A stretch of DNA of 64,000 nt from Methylobacterium sp. SyP6R (lineage in GTDB: Bacteria; Pseudomonadota; Alphaproteobacteria; Rhizobiales; Beijerinckiaceae): NCBI RefSeq assembly GCF_019216885.1, contig NZ_JAAQRC020000001.1, positions 2,170,001 to 2,234,000 of the forward strand, in the 5' to 3' direction. The notes under the pieces were generated by a model. That model had not been told where the DNA came from and did no database searches. It saw nothing but the letters and a program-made list of their open reading frames with translations. This document shows, one piece after another, positions 47,121 to 57,099 of this stretch. The position numbers and the translations under genes are program-made. Position 1 is the stretch's first letter. Every line of letters starts with the position of its first letter.

Positions 47121-49214
47121 TCACGCCGCCCGGACGGTGGCGAGGAAGCGCTTCACCTCGGCCGAGAGCTGCTCGGATTGCCGCGACAGCTCGGAGGAGG
47201 CCGCGAGCACCTGCGTTGCCGCAGCCCCCGTCTCCTCGGCAGCGCCCGCGACCGCGGTGATCGTGTGCGTCACCTGATTGGTGCCGTCGGCGGCCTCCGC
47301 GACGTTGCGGACGATCTCCTGGGTCGCCGCGCCCTGCTCCTCGACGGCGGCGGCGATTCCCACCGACACGCGGCTGATCTCGGCGATCCGCCCGGTGATC
47401 GCCTCGATCGCCGAGACGGCGTCTCCGGTCTTGCCCTGGATGCGGCCGATCTGGCCGGTGATCTCCTCGGTGGCTCGTGCCGTCTGCCCGGCGAGTTCCT
47501 TCACTTCCGCCGCAACCACGGCGAAGCCGCGTCCGGCGGCCCCGGCGCGGGCGGCCTCGATGGTGGCGTTCAGCGCCAGGAGGTTGGTCTGGCTGGCGAT
47601 CGACGAGATCAGCCCGACTACGTCGCCGATGCGCGACACGGCCTCGCTCAGCTCGCGCATGTGCCCGGCCGTGCCGGCGGCCTCGTCGACGGCGGTGCGG
47701 GCGAGCGCCGCCGAGCCCGAGACCTGGCGGCCGATCTCGTGAACCGAAGCGCCGAGTTCCTCCGCGGCGGCCGCGACGGTGCCGACATTCTCGGCGGTCT
47801 GCCCGGCGGCGGCGGCCACCGCGGTGGAGCGCCCGGCGGTCCGGGTGGCGCCGTCGGTCATCACCGCGGCGGTGGCCTGGAGCTCGGTGGCGGAGGCCGC
47901 GACCTGGCCGACGATGCCGCCGACGGCGTGCTCGAAGGCGTCCGCCATCTGGCGCATGCCGGCGCGGCGCTGCTCCTCGGCCGAGGCGCGGGCGAGCGCG
48001 GTCTCCTCCTCCAGGGCCCGGGTGCGGATCAGGTTGTCGCGGAACACCCGCACGGTGGCGGCCATGGCGCCGATCTCGTCGCGGCGCCCTTGCGCCGGCA
48101 CCGCCACGGTGGCGTCGCCCTCGGCCAGGGCCTGCATCGCCTGCGTCATGCGCCGGATCGGCAGGGCGATGCGGAAATGCGCCACCGCGCAGCTCAAGGC
48201 GACGAGCAGGAGCGCCGCCCCGAACAGGGCCGCGTTCAGGATCAGACGGCGTTGTGCCGCCTCGGCCGAGGCATCCGCCGATGCCACGCCGGCGGCGAGG
48301 GCCTCGTTGGCCACCGCCACGATGGTGTTGAGCTTCGGGGTGACGAATTTCTGCCACTCGGGCAGGCTCATGGCGGCCTCGGAGCCGGGCGAGAAGGCGC
48401 GCAGGTTGCGCTGGATCACCGCCGTCACTTCAGGCGTGAAATAGGCGCCTTGCGCCGTCGCGACCGTCGTGGCGATCGCGGGCGGCAGGTCGGAGGTCGC
48501 CGCCTCGACGAGCTTCCACGTCGCCTCGTAGCGGCCGCGCAAGGTCTGCACCGCCTCGGCCTGCTCCAGGGTCAGAGGCGTCTGGCTCGACAGCACGGTG
48601 TTGACCACGACGGCGAGCGAGCCGGCATTGGCCCGGGTCGCCCAGGCGTTGTTCTTGGCGCCGGTCAGCACGCGGGTCTCGGGATCGAGGCGGGCCATCT
48701 GCCGTTCGAGGGCGGCGGAGACCCGCTCGAGCCGGGCCAGCACCGCGTCGCCGGTCTTCAGCACCCGCGGGGCCAGGGCCTTGTCCCGGGCGCCCGTGTC
48801 GAGGCCGTAGGCCGCATCCGCCACGCGCCGCAGGGCGAGCTGGTCGTCGTAGGCGGAGCCGAGATCCTTCAGCGTCTCGGCGAAGCCCGGAACGGCGAGG
48901 TCGGCAGGCGCCGCGAGGAGCGCCCGGATCGCGGTATCGACCCGGCCGCGATGGCCGTCGATCACCTTGCGCATCGCCCCGACCTGCTCGCCCGACAGGC
49001 TCAAGGTGGCGGCGGTGTCGCCGCGCTCCGAGCGGAAGGCCTGCATCGCCTCGAGGATGCGCTGGTCGAGCTTCGCCGCGGCGGCGACGGTCTGGGCGTT
49101 GCGGTGGCCGGTCCAGGCCGACACCACCCCGTCGAGCGTCATCGCACCGACGATCGCCCCGAGGGCGAGCGCAATTCCGAGCACCAGGGCCCGGATGGAC
49201 AGCAACGACTTCAC
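47121..49214 (-). CDS. Methyl-accepting chemotaxis protein
   Basis: 697 residues. N-terminal membrane helix (7-29), a large periplasmic helical sensor region rich in Ala (about 30-335, of the nitrate/nitrite-sensing or 4-helix type), second helix (about 338-360), HAMP linker, then the signalling domain with the hairpin tip [16 protein letters not shown]. Translation starts at GTG 49214, preceded by AGGGGT at about five bases. The C-terminus lacks the NWETF pentapeptide that tethers CheR. No che genes are adjacent; CheZ is at 9980. Confidence 0.92.
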   Translation of the reverse strand: MKSLLSIRALVLGIALALGAIVGAMTLDGVVSAWTGHRNAQTVAAAAKLDQRILEAMQAFRSERGDTAATLSLSGEQVGAMRKVIDGHRGRVDTAIRALLAAPADLAVPGFAETLKDLGSAYDDQLALRRVADAAYGLDTGARDKALAPRVLKTGDAVLARLERVSAALERQMARLDPETRVLTGAKNNAWATRANAGSLAVVVNTVLSSQTPLTLEQAEAVQTLRGRYEATWKLVEAATSDLPPAIATTVATAQGAYFTPEVTAVIQRNLRAFSPGSEAAMSLPEWQKFVTPKLNTIVAVANEALAAGVASADASAEAAQRRLILNAALFGAALLLVALSCAVAHFRIALPIRRMTQAMQALAEGDATVAVPAQGRRDEIGAMAATVRVFRDNLIRTRALEEETALARASAEEQRRAGMRQMADAFEHAVGGIVGQVAASATELQATAAVMTDGATRTAGRSTAVAAAAGQTAENVGTVAAAAEELGASVHEIGRQVSGSAALARTAVDEAAGTAGHMRELSEAVSRIGDVVGLISSIASQTNLLALNATIEAARAGAAGRGFAVVAAEVKELAGQTARATEEITGQIGRIQGKTGDAVSAIEAITGRIAEISRVSVGIAAAVEEQGAATQEIVRNVAEAADGTNQVTHTITAVAGAAEETGAAATQVLAASSELSRQSEQLSAEVKRFLATVRAA

Positions 49215-49490
49215 CGCGACCCCTGAATGCCGGAAACCGCCCGGATTTCACGCCGATAGGGTCGCAGAGGACGACAACTTCCCTAAAGAAGCACTAACTA
49301 CCGCGGGCTTTCGCGACAAAGCCGGATGCTTGATCTGCGACTATGCTCCGAGCCTCGAAGCGCGACTGGATAACAGGCACATGACTGCCTGGGACTTGCG
49401 AAACGGCCGCACGGAAGAATCCGGAACGGTCCCCGCAGGACGTCCCGTCGGCACCGCGATGGGGCCCCCTCGCCGGGGGCCCGGGTCGCG

Positions 49491-49943
49491 TCAGGCCAGC
49501 ATGCCCTTCACGAGGCCGCTCGCCTTGGCGAAGTCCATTCGGCCGGCATACTTCCCCTTGAGGGCGGCGATGACCTTGCCCATGTCCTTCGGCGAGGCGG
49601 CGCCGGTCTCCGCGATGGCGGCCTGGATCGCCGTGCGGGTCTCGTCCTCGTCCATCTGCTGGGGCAGGTACTGGGCGATGATCGCGGCCTCGGCACGCTC
49701 GCCCTCGGCGAGTTCGGGGCGGCCGCCCTGGTCGTAGACCGTGGCCGATTCGTTGCGCTGCTTGATCATCTTCTGGAGCAGGGACAAGATCTCCTCCTCG
49801 GAGAGCGGCTCCTTGCCGAGGCCGCGGGCCTCGATGTCCTTGTCCTTGAGGGCGGCCTGGATCAGCCGGACGGTGGCGAGCTTCGCCTTGTCGCCGCCCT
49901 TCATGGCTTCCTTCATCTCGGCGGTGAGGCGCTGGCGCAGCAT
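49491..49943 (-). CDS. yqeY: GatB/YqeY domain protein
   Basis: 150 residues of the YqeY family, related to the tRNA-binding tail of GatB: MLRQRLTAEMKEAMKGGDKAKLATVRLIQAALKDKDIEAR at the start and KDMGKVIAALKGKYAGRMDFAKASGLVKG at the end. Role in tRNA-dependent amidation or unknown. CAGGAG is six bases before the ATG. A perfect hairpin (49462-49469 with 49475-49482) lies just after the stop codon. It is divergent from carA, an arrangement common in alphaproteobacteria. Confidence 0.92.
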   Translation of the reverse strand: MLRQRLTAEMKEAMKGGDKAKLATVRLIQAALKDKDIEARGLGKEPLSEEEILSLLQKMIKQRNESATVYDQGGRPELAEGERAEAAIIAQYLPQQMDEDETRTAIQAAIAETGAASPKDMGKVIAALKGKYAGRMDFAKASGLVKGMLA

Positions 49944-50105
49944 GCCGGTCTCCTGGTGTTGTCGTGTCGTGCAAGGCACTTGAAAGGTGAGGCACTTGAG
50001 GGGATACCGGGGCATCCCCAGATTGACCGGGCCGCCGCCGGCCTCGTAAACAGCCGGCCGCGCCCGTCGGCCATGCCCGGCCGCGACATAAGCGAGTTCA
50101 CGATC

Positions 50106-51320
50106 ATGCTGCAAGACGACGCGGCCGCCCCCGCGCAACCCGAAGGCTGGGCCGAGCCCGTCGCGACCGCCCTCCTGGTGCTCGCCGACGGCACGGTTCT
50201 GGAGGGTTTCGGCATCGGCGCCACCGGCGAGGCCGCCGGTGAGGTCTGCTTCAACACCGCGATGACCGGCTACCAGGAGATCCTGACCGATCCGTCCTAT
50301 GCCGGGCAGATCGTCACCTTCACCTTCCCCCACATCGGCAATGTCGGCACCAACGACGAGGACCTGGAGAGCCTCGACGCGGCACCGGCTTCCGGCGTGC
50401 GCGGCGCGGTGATCGCCTCGGCGGTGACGAACCCGTCCAACTGGCGCTCCTCGCGCCACCTCGACGGCTGGCTGAAGGCCCGCGGCATCGTCGGCATCAC
50501 CGGCGTCGACACCCGCGCGCTCACCGCCCTCATCCGCGACCGCGGCATGCCGAACGCGATCCTGGCGAACGACCCGGAAGGCCGCTTCGACCGCGAGGCC
50601 CTGATCGCCAAGGCCGCCACGCTCCCGCCGATGGAAGGCCTCGACCTCGTGCCGCCGGTGACGAGCAAGGCCTCGACGACCTGGGGTGAGACCTCCTGGC
50701 AGCACCCGGCCGGCTACGGCAGCCGGGCGGCGGGCGAGGGACTCAAGGTCGTGGCGATCGATTACGGCGTGAAGCGCAACATCCTGCGCCTGCTCGCCAA
50801 GGCGGGCTGCGACGTCACCGTGGTGCCGGCCACCGCGAGCGCCGAGGAGGTGCTGGCGCTCAAGCCCGACGGCGTGTTCCTGTCGAACGGCCCGGGCGAT
50901 CCGGCGGCGACCGGCGAATACGCCGTGCCGGTGATCCGCGCCCTCCTCGACAAGAAGGTCCCGACCTTCGGCATCTGCCTCGGCCACCAGCTGATGGGCC
51001 TGGCGCTCGGCGGCCGCACGGTGAAGATGAGCCAGGGCCATCACGGCGCCAACCATCCGGTGAAGGACCACACCACCGGCAAGGTCGAGATCGTCTCGAT
51101 GAACCACGGCTTCGCGGTCGATCCGTCGAGCCTGCCGGACAACGCCGTCGAGACCCACGTCTCGCTGTTCGACGGCTCGAATTGCGGCCTGTCGCTCACC
51201 GACCGTCCGGCCTTCTCGGTGCAGCACCACCCGGAGGCCTCGCCGGGCCCGCAGGACAGCCACTACCTGTTCGACCGCTTCGTCAGCCTCATGCGTGAGA
51301 CGAAGAGCAGCAACGCGTAA
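50106..51320 (+). CDS. carA: Carbamoyl-phosphate synthase small (glutaminase) subunit
   Basis: Hydrolyses glutamine to feed ammonia to the large subunit, for arginine and pyrimidine synthesis. 404 residues; N-terminal CPSase domain (FNTAMTGYQEILTDPSY), C-terminal class I glutaminase with nucleophile C291 in GICLGHQLMG and VQHHPEASPGP bearing the His-Glu of the triad. Ribosome site before ATG 50106 is weak; an in-frame ATG at 50073 is possible. carB is not adjacent. Confidence 0.96.
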   Translation: MLQDDAAAPAQPEGWAEPVATALLVLADGTVLEGFGIGATGEAAGEVCFNTAMTGYQEILTDPSYAGQIVTFTFPHIGNVGTNDEDLESLDAAPASGVRGAVIASAVTNPSNWRSSRHLDGWLKARGIVGITGVDTRALTALIRDRGMPNAILANDPEGRFDREALIAKAATLPPMEGLDLVPPVTSKASTTWGETSWQHPAGYGSRAAGEGLKVVAIDYGVKRNILRLLAKAGCDVTVVPATASAEEVLALKPDGVFLSNGPGDPAATGEYAVPVIRALLDKKVPTFGICLGHQLMGLALGGRTVKMSQGHHGANHPVKDHTTGKVEIVSMNHGFAVDPSSLPDNAVETHVSLFDGSNCGLSLTDRPAFSVQHHPEASPGPQDSHYLFDRFVSLMRETKSSNA

Positions 51321-51458
51321 TTCCGAAAAAGGTTGCAGCCGGTTCCGGCCGCAGCCACAAAAAACCCGAACTCGCGGCCGATTCTCCCGGCCGTCCACCG
51401 CCCTGGAGCGACGACGAGGAACGATCGTCGCGGGGCCGCGATTCGGGGCTTGAATCCA

Positions 51459-51830
51459 GTGACCGACCACGCCGCCACCGACAGCTTCTCGCGCCTGCAC
51501 CGCACCTTCACCACCCATCTCGGCATCGCCGTGGGGCTGGCCTGGGTGACCACGCTGGCGGCCGCCGCCCAGGCGCCCTGGGTGCGCAACATCCGCGCGC
51601 TGATCGACCCGACCGCGGGCCGCGTGGAAAGCACCTGGTCGTTCCTGTTCGCGATGCCGGTGGTGCTGACCGTGGCTTGGCTCGGCGCCGTCTACGGCCG
51701 CGAGACCCTGCGCGAATTGCGCGCCCTGCCGAACGACGCCGCCGAGTTCGCGCTCGCCGCCGCCGTCGCCTTCGCGGTGTTCTACCTCTCGATCGACCGG
51801 GCCGTCTCGGTTCTGCTCATCGGCGGCTGA
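51459..51830 (+). CDS. Small integral membrane protein, hypothetical
   Basis: 123 residues from GTG 51459. Three hydrophobic segments (about 22-38, 59-77, 97-120) flanked by charged stretches, with no catalytic motif. Family not recognised. It lies 138 bases after carA and 34 bases before the methyltransferase gene on the same strand, so it may share transcripts with either. Confidence 0.65.
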   Translation: MTDHAATDSFSRLHRTFTTHLGIAVGLAWVTTLAAAAQAPWVRNIRALIDPTAGRVESTWSFLFAMPVVLTVAWLGAVYGRETLRELRALPNDAAEFALAAAVAFAVFYLSIDRAVSVLLIGG

Positions 51831-51864
51831 CGCCGCCGCGTGCGCGGAAGGCGGGAGGATCGGC

Positions 51865-52572
51865 GTGATCTCGTCCTGGCGCGAATTCTGGGACCGGGAC
51901 AACCCGATCTACGTCAATGCGCGCCACAAGGCCCGGCACTATGCCGGGCTGGCCGAGGAGATCGCCGCCCTGGTGCCGCATCCGGGCGCCCATGGTCCCG
52001 GCGCCCATGTGCTCGATCACGGCTGCGGCGAGGCGCTGTGCGCCGACCGGGTCGCGGGAGTTTGCGGCCGGCTCCTCCTCTGCGACGCCTCCCCGCGCCA
52101 GCGCGACGCCCTGGGACAGCGGTTCGCCGCCTGCCCGACCATCGCGATCCTCTCCCCCGACGACGTCGCCGCCCTGCCGGCGGCGAGCCTCGACGTCGTG
52201 GTGGCAAATTCCCTGGCCCAGTACCTGACCGGCCCGGAGCTCGATTCCTGCCTTCGGGACTGGCGCCGGCTGCTGAAGCCGGGCGGGCGCCTGATCCTCG
52301 CCGACGTGATCCCGCCGCATCTCGGCGCCGCGGCCGATGCGACGGCCCTCCTCGCCTTCGCCCGGCGCGAGGGTTTCCTCGTGGCGGCCGCCATCGGCCT
52401 CGTCCGTACCCTGCTCTCGGATTATCGCTCGCTGCGTCGGACGCTGGGTCTTGCCCGGTACGAGGAGGCTGCGATGCTGGCGCGGCTGCGGGAGGCCGGC
52501 TTCCATGCCGAGCGGATGCCACGCAATCTCGGGCACAATCAGGGGCGGATGGCGTTCTCGGCATGGGCGTGA
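51865..52572 (+). CDS. Class I SAM-dependent methyltransferase
   Basis: 235 residues. SAM-binding motif I is VLDHGCGEAL (about residues 49-58), motif II-like LLLCDASPRQRDAL, and motif IV DVVVANSLAQYL. The pattern is that of a small-molecule or lipid/quinone-type methyltransferase; substrate unknown. GTG start with GGGAGG six bases upstream. The C-terminal half is Arg/Leu-rich without further domains. Confidence 0.83.
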   Translation: MISSWREFWDRDNPIYVNARHKARHYAGLAEEIAALVPHPGAHGPGAHVLDHGCGEALCADRVAGVCGRLLLCDASPRQRDALGQRFAACPTIAILSPDDVAALPAASLDVVVANSLAQYLTGPELDSCLRDWRRLLKPGGRLILADVIPPHLGAAADATALLAFARREGFLVAAAIGLVRTLLSDYRSLRRTLGLARYEEAAMLARLREAGFHAERMPRNLGHNQGRMAFSAWA

Positions 52573-52742
52573 CGGTTCGGCAACCGGGCGCGACGAGTCC
52601 GAACCGGCACCACTCGCCGCCATAGCGAAGCTCGACATCGCCGATAGCCCATGATGGCGCCGCGGCACTTCGAAATCCAGCGATGCCCTGATCGATCTCC
52701 ACGAACAGACCCGCTCTGCTGCACGTCCTTCAGAGACTGCTT

Positions 52743-52800
52743 GATACAATTTCATGATGATCGCTTCGCGACGCGGAAATCAGCTTGGCTCATGCGTGTG
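52743..52800. repeat. Dispersed repeat type B, copy 3 (diverged)
   Basis: GATACAATTTCATGATGATCGCTTCGCG followed by ACGCGGAAATCAGCTTGGCTCATGCGTGTG; related to the copies at 2746 and 35443. It precedes type A copy 3, repeating the B-then-A order seen at 35 kb. Confidence 0.5.
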
Positions 52801-52918
52801 AGGCGGAAACTCACGGTCGGGGGCTGTTGATACGATTTTCGACAAGAATCTTCTGGAAATCGTGTGAAAGGGATTTTTGTTCAAGAACTGTGGAAACCAA
52901 GGCTCTCCCACCCTCTCA

Positions 52919-53027
52919 CCTCATCCTGAGGTGCGACTGAAAGGAGCCTCGAAGGAGGGCTCCAGTTAGCTCGGAGATTTCTGGAGCCCTCCTTCGAGGC
53001 TCCCTACGGTCGCACCTCAGGATGAGG
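52919..53027. repeat. Long hairpin repeat type A, copy 3
   Basis: 109-base element; arms CCTCATCCTGAGGTGCGAC / GTCGCACCTCAGGATGAGG and GGAGCCTCGAAGGAGGGCTC / GAGCCCTCCTTCGAGGCTCC pair almost perfectly. The rest of the gap 52573-53166 shows no gene. Confidence 0.85.
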
Positions 53028-53166
53028 TGGCGGGCAGGATACCACCCAATAAACTCAAGTATTTTTCAGAAATTTTCACTTAAACGGGCTCTCAGCATGA
53101 GGTACGAGGGCGGTATGTCTCGTGATCCACCTCAGTTTTCGGCGTACAACTCACTCAAAACGGCTC

Positions 53167-53649
53167 TCACAATGCCTGGAACATCACCAGCGCATCCACC
53201 TCACCGTGAGCCGGATGCCGGAACGCCAGCGGCAGCCGCCCGACCGTCTCGAAGCCGAGCGAGTGCCACAGCCGCACGGCCCGCTCGTTCGTGCTGACGA
53301 CGAAGTTGAACTGCATCCCCCGGTAGCCGCGCGCGCGGGCGTGATCGAGCGAGTGTTCGGCCATCCGCCGGGCGATTCCGCGTCCCGTTGCGCCTTGGCG
53401 CGTCATGTATCCGCAATTGCAGACGTGGCGGCCGCCGCCGGCCTGATTGGCCCGCATGTAGTAGGTGCCGAGGATCTCGCCGGTCTCCACGGCGACGAAG
53501 GTCTCCTTGTCCGGCCCCGTCCAGTAGGCCAGGGCCTCGGCCTCGCTCATCTCCGGGTCGAGGGTGTAGGTTTCGCCGGCGCGGATCACCGGGGCGATGA
53601 TCGACCAGATGGCGGGGGCGTCGTCGGGGCGGGCGGGGCGAATCAGCAT
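53167..53649 (-). CDS. GNAT family N-acetyltransferase
   Basis: 160 residues from ATG 53649 (164 from ATG 53661). The acetyl-CoA-binding motif A is QGATGRGIARRMAEHSLDHARARG (family R/Q-x-x-G-x-G/A), preceded by NCGYMT. The C-terminus has RLWHSLGFETVGRLPLAF, typical of amino-group acetyltransferases of the phosphinothricin-type class (PAT-like). Substrate unknown. No ribosome site is evident at either start. Confidence 0.82.
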   Translation of the reverse strand: MLIRPARPDDAPAIWSIIAPVIRAGETYTLDPEMSEAEALAYWTGPDKETFVAVETGEILGTYYMRANQAGGGRHVCNCGYMTRQGATGRGIARRMAEHSLDHARARGYRGMQFNFVVSTNERAVRLWHSLGFETVGRLPLAFRHPAHGEVDALVMFQAL

Positions 53650-53806
53650 GGCGGCGCTCATAGCGAGCGATGCCGCGGCGCGGAAGCGCGGGTGTCGAAG
53701 CGGGCGATATTTCGCCGCGCGACGCTCGTTTTCGCCGCGCGAGGCTTGCCGGCGGCCCGCCGCCGCCGAGGTGAGGACGAACAGGACATCGAGACGGAGA
53801 ATCGGG

Positions 53807-55120
53807 ATGACGCTGTCGCGTCGCTCCCTGCTAGCCGGGGCCGCCATCCTGGCCGCCTCGGCCAAGGCCCGCGCCGCGGCGGATGCCGACGTCGCGGTCA
53901 TCGGCGCGGGCGCCGCGGGCCTTGCCGCGGCGGCGGCGATCCGGCGCGGCGGCCACAGCGTCGTGGTGCTGGAAGCGCGCGGGCGCATCGGCGGGCGCGC
54001 CTTCACCGAGACCAGCTTGGGCCCGGGACGCAGCTTCGATGCCGGCGGGCAATACGTGCACTGGGCCGAGCGCAATCCGTGGCGGGAGATCGTGCGGGCC
54101 GCGGGCGTCCGCACCAGCGACGATGCCACCAGCCCCTGGCCGGTCCTGGTGCGGGACGGCGTGCGGGCGAGCGAGACCGAGCGGCGTCAGCGCCGGACCG
54201 GCTTCGGCCGGGTGAGCGCCCTCCTCGACCACCCGGCCGGCCCGGACCGCTCGGTGGCGCAGGCCGTTGCCGGCGAGGACGAGGCGGTGCGGGCCGCAGC
54301 GACCGGGCTCACCCGCCTCACCCTCGGCGAGGAGCCGGACCGGGTCTCCGCCGCCGATTACGACCAGCTCTGGTCCGGCGACGACATCTGGGTCGACGGC
54401 TACGGCGCCCTGGTGGCCGGCCATTATGCCGACCTGCCGGTGCGGCTGGACACGCCCGTGACGGCGATCGATTGGGGCGGCCCGGGCGTCGCCGTCGAGA
54501 CGCCGCGCGGGACCCTGCGGGCGGCCTGCGCCATCGTGACGGTGCCGGTCGGCGTGCTGGCCTCGGGGTCCTTGCGCTTCACCCCCGCCCTGCCGGCGGC
54601 GGCGGCGGACGCGGTGGCGGGGCTGACGATGGGTGCCTACACCAAGATCGGCCTCGCCCTCGACCTCGCCCGGCTGAAGGCTCAGGACTTGCGCGATGCC
54701 GTGATCCTGCGAACCGGCACGCCGGGCCTCACCGCCTATCTGGAGATGCAGCCGTTCGGGAAGCCGCTGGCGGTGCTGCATTGCGGCGGCGACGGCGCCC
54801 GCGCCCTGTGCGAGGCCGGCGAGACGGCGGCCCTCGCCGCGGCGACCGACCATCTCGTGAGCGTCTTCGGGGCGGAGATCCGCGCCGCGGTCACCGGAGG
54901 CCGCCTCGCCGCCTGGTGGACCGATCCGTTCGCCCGCGGCAGCTACTCGCTCGCCCGGCCGGGCCACCTCGCCGCCCGCGACGCCCTGCGCCTGCCGGTC
55001 GCCGGGCGGATCTTCCTCGCCGGCGAGGCCGCCGCGGGCGGGGCGGCGATGACGGTCGGCGGGGCGACGCTCGACGGCGAGCGGGCGGCGCGGGACGCGC
55101 TCAAGCGGCTCGGGTCGTGA
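53807..55120 (+). CDS. FAD-dependent amine oxidase family protein, Tat-exported
   Basis: 437 residues. N-terminal twin-arginine-type signal SRRSLLAGAAILAASAKARA, then the FAD Rossmann motif VAVIGAGAAGLAAAAAIRRGG (GxGxxG at 33-38), the E/ARGRIGGRAF segment and the C-terminal FLAGEAAAGGAAMTVGGATLDGERAA that closes the flavin site. It fits monoamine-oxidase/polyamine-oxidase relatives, acting in the periplasm. The substrate amine is unknown. GGAGA precedes the ATG at seven bases. Confidence 0.82.
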   Translation: MTLSRRSLLAGAAILAASAKARAAADADVAVIGAGAAGLAAAAAIRRGGHSVVVLEARGRIGGRAFTETSLGPGRSFDAGGQYVHWAERNPWREIVRAAGVRTSDDATSPWPVLVRDGVRASETERRQRRTGFGRVSALLDHPAGPDRSVAQAVAGEDEAVRAAATGLTRLTLGEEPDRVSAADYDQLWSGDDIWVDGYGALVAGHYADLPVRLDTPVTAIDWGGPGVAVETPRGTLRAACAIVTVPVGVLASGSLRFTPALPAAAADAVAGLTMGAYTKIGLALDLARLKAQDLRDAVILRTGTPGLTAYLEMQPFGKPLAVLHCGGDGARALCEAGETAALAAATDHLVSVFGAEIRAAVTGGRLAAWWTDPFARGSYSLARPGHLAARDALRLPVAGRIFLAGEAAAGGAAMTVGGATLDGERAARDALKRLGS

Positions 55121-55138
55121 GCCTCCGGGTCGTGAGGC

Positions 55139-55495
55139 TCAGTGCAGCGTCAGCCGCGGCCCCTCCGCCGGCCGGCGCTCCCAGGCCTGGACCAGGCTGC
55201 CGGCGACGCCGCCGTCGCACAGGCGGCTGCTGAGATCGCAAAAAATCTGCTCGCTCACCGCGAAGTCGGTGGCCATCTGGGCGTCGTCCGGCTCCTCGTC
55301 GGTCGAGGCGGTGAAGCGGTCGAAGGCGGCGGACATCGCCGCGAAGGCGAAGGCGACCGGCATGGTACGGAAGACCGTGGCGCCGTCCGCATCGACGTCG
55401 CCGGTATCGAGGTCGCGCATCCGCACGACGTAGCCGTCGGCATGCTCGACGATCTCGTATTGCCAGTGCCGGCCTTCACAGGCTGCCAGGATCAT
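55139..55495 (-). CDS. Hypothetical conserved-type small protein
   Basis: 118 residues from ATG 55495, which has GGAGGG four bases upstream; a GTG at 55510 is in frame but has no ribosome site. Acidic, with two cysteines near residue 95-103 and the segment HWQYEIVEHADGYVVRMRD. No known domain. It converges on the amine oxidase gene. Confidence 0.6.
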   Translation of the reverse strand: MILAACEGRHWQYEIVEHADGYVVRMRDLDTGDVDADGATVFRTMPVAFAFAAMSAAFDRFTASTDEEPDDAQMATDFAVSEQIFCDLSSRLCDGGVAGSLVQAWERRPAEGPRLTLH

Positions 55496-55640
55496 CACGC
55501 CCTCCGTCACGCCGAGTCCGTCGCGCCAAATCGCAGCGCAGGCCAGGTCACAGCGAATGCGGCGGAGGCCGGGAGGGTTCCGGAGCGGCGGATTTCGGCC
55601 GTGCGATTCGGTCCGGATCCTCGGCGGTCGAGGAGCGGAG

Positions 55641-55901
55641 CTAGCGCCCGGTATATCCGACCTCGTAGGCGGCCCGGCCGCTGACGCGCAGCGAGGTGCC
55701 GTTGCCGAGATCGACGAAGCCCGGCGCCGGCGCCCGGACGGCCGCGGGAGGCGCCTCGCGGCATTCGGGCCGGTCGGGCAGGCGCACGCCCGGCGGCGCG
55801 TCCTGCGGGCACAGGCGCGGCATGCGGGTGCCGCGCTCGCCCGCGGCAGCAGGCAGCGCGGCGGCCGTGAAGAGGAAGGCGGCCAGGAGGCGTGGAGTCA
55901 C
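55641..55901 (-). CDS. Hypothetical secreted small protein
   Basis: 86 residues from GTG 55901 with CTGGAG about ten bases upstream; signal peptide ends near ALPAAAGER. The mature part has two cysteines and a C-terminal strand-rich LGNGTSLRVSGRAAYEVGYTGR. No family recognised. TTG at 55910 would add only three residues. It follows the protease gene on the same strand. Confidence 0.55.
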   Translation of the reverse strand: MTPRLLAAFLFTAAALPAAAGERGTRMPRLCPQDAPPGVRLPDRPECREAPPAAVRAPAPGFVDLGNGTSLRVSGRAAYEVGYTGR

Positions 55902-55968
55902 GAAAAACAAGCTCCAGGGCGGATCGGCGCCAGGATAGCCGATCCGGCCCCGCTCCGCGACCGAAGCG

Positions 55969-57099
55969 TCAGCGCCGGCGCTGCCCCATATCCGCCGGGG
56001 TGACCGAGAGGGTGATCGCCCGCCCGTCGCGCTCGACCTGGAGCGTCACGCTGCTGCCGACGCCGGCGGCTTCGAGGGCCGCGGTGAGGTCGGCCAGCCG
56101 GCGCACCGGGCGGCCGTTCACCCCCATGATGATGTCGCCGAGTTCGCCCGTCGCCGGATCGACGCCCTGGAGGCCGGCCTGGGCGGCGGGGGAGCCGGGC
56201 AGCACCCGCACCACGACGAGACCGTCGATGCCGAGGCGGGCCGCCGCCTCCTCGCTCGCCGCCACGATGCCGATGCCCGGATTCGGGGTGCGGCCGGTGC
56301 GGATCAGGTTCGGCACCACCCGGTTGACGATGTCGACGGGAATTGCAAAGCCGATCCCGGCGCTGGCGCCGGACGGCGAGAAGATCGCGGTGTTGACGCC
56401 GATCAGGCGCCCGGCGGAATCGAGCAGCGGCCCGCCGGAATTGCCCGGATTGATCGCCGCGTCGGTCTGGATCACCCCGGAGAGCTCGCGTCCTTCCGCG
56501 GTCGGAAGCCGGCGCTGGAGCGCGCTCACCACGCCGGTGGTCAGGGTGTGGTCGAGGCCGAACGGGTTGCCGATCGCGTAGGTGAACTGCCCGACCTTGA
56601 GGTCGGCGGAGGTGCCGATGGCGATCGGCGGCGGGCTCGCGGTGACGCGCCCGAGCTTCAGCACGGCGAGGTCGTAGTTCGGGTCGGTGCCGGCTATCGT
56701 TGCGGGCACCACCTCGCCAGTGGAGAGCCGCACCTGGATGTCGCCGCCGCCCTGGATGACGTGGTTGTTGGTGACGATGTGGCCGGCCGCGTCCCAGACG
56801 AAGCCGGATCCGGTCTGCTCGCCCCCGCCCTGCCGGCGCTCGCCGGTCTCGGGATCGAAGGTCACCGCGCCCTGCGGCTGGCGGGCGAAGACGTAGACCA
56901 CGGAGGGCGCCGCACGCTCGAACAGGGCCACGGTCGAGGCCTCGATCGGCGACAGGTCGCCGCGTGCCGTCACCGCCCGCGGCGCGTCGGCGGAGAACAG
57001 CAGGCTCGTGACGTAGGGCTGCGCTACGAACAGGGCCAGCAGCACGAGGGCGGTGGTCAGGGCGACCCGCAGGAAGCGATCGGGCACCGTATTCGTCAC
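55969..57099 (-). CDS. Do/DegP-like S1C serine protease
   Basis: 376 residues. N-terminal membrane helix (about 12-36) anchors it to the inner membrane with a periplasmic catalytic domain. Triad H113 (NNHVIQ), D143 (NYDLAVLKL) and S221 (NPGNSGGPL) is complete. One PDZ domain (about 275-370, PGSPAAQAGLQGVD). The single PDZ and anchor are like DegS/HhoB, so it may be a stress-sensing protease. GTG start overlaps the DUF817 stop by four bases (GTGA), which couples the two genes. Confidence 0.9.
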   Translation of the reverse strand: MTNTVPDRFLRVALTTALVLLALFVAQPYVTSLLFSADAPRAVTARGDLSPIEASTVALFERAAPSVVYVFARQPQGAVTFDPETGERRQGGGEQTGSGFVWDAAGHIVTNNHVIQGGGDIQVRLSTGEVVPATIAGTDPNYDLAVLKLGRVTASPPPIAIGTSADLKVGQFTYAIGNPFGLDHTLTTGVVSALQRRLPTAEGRELSGVIQTDAAINPGNSGGPLLDSAGRLIGVNTAIFSPSGASAGIGFAIPVDIVNRVVPNLIRTGRTPNPGIGIVAASEEAAARLGIDGLVVVRVLPGSPAAQAGLQGVDPATGELGDIIMGVNGRPVRRLADLTAALEAAGVGSSVTLQVERDGRAITLSVTPADMGQRRR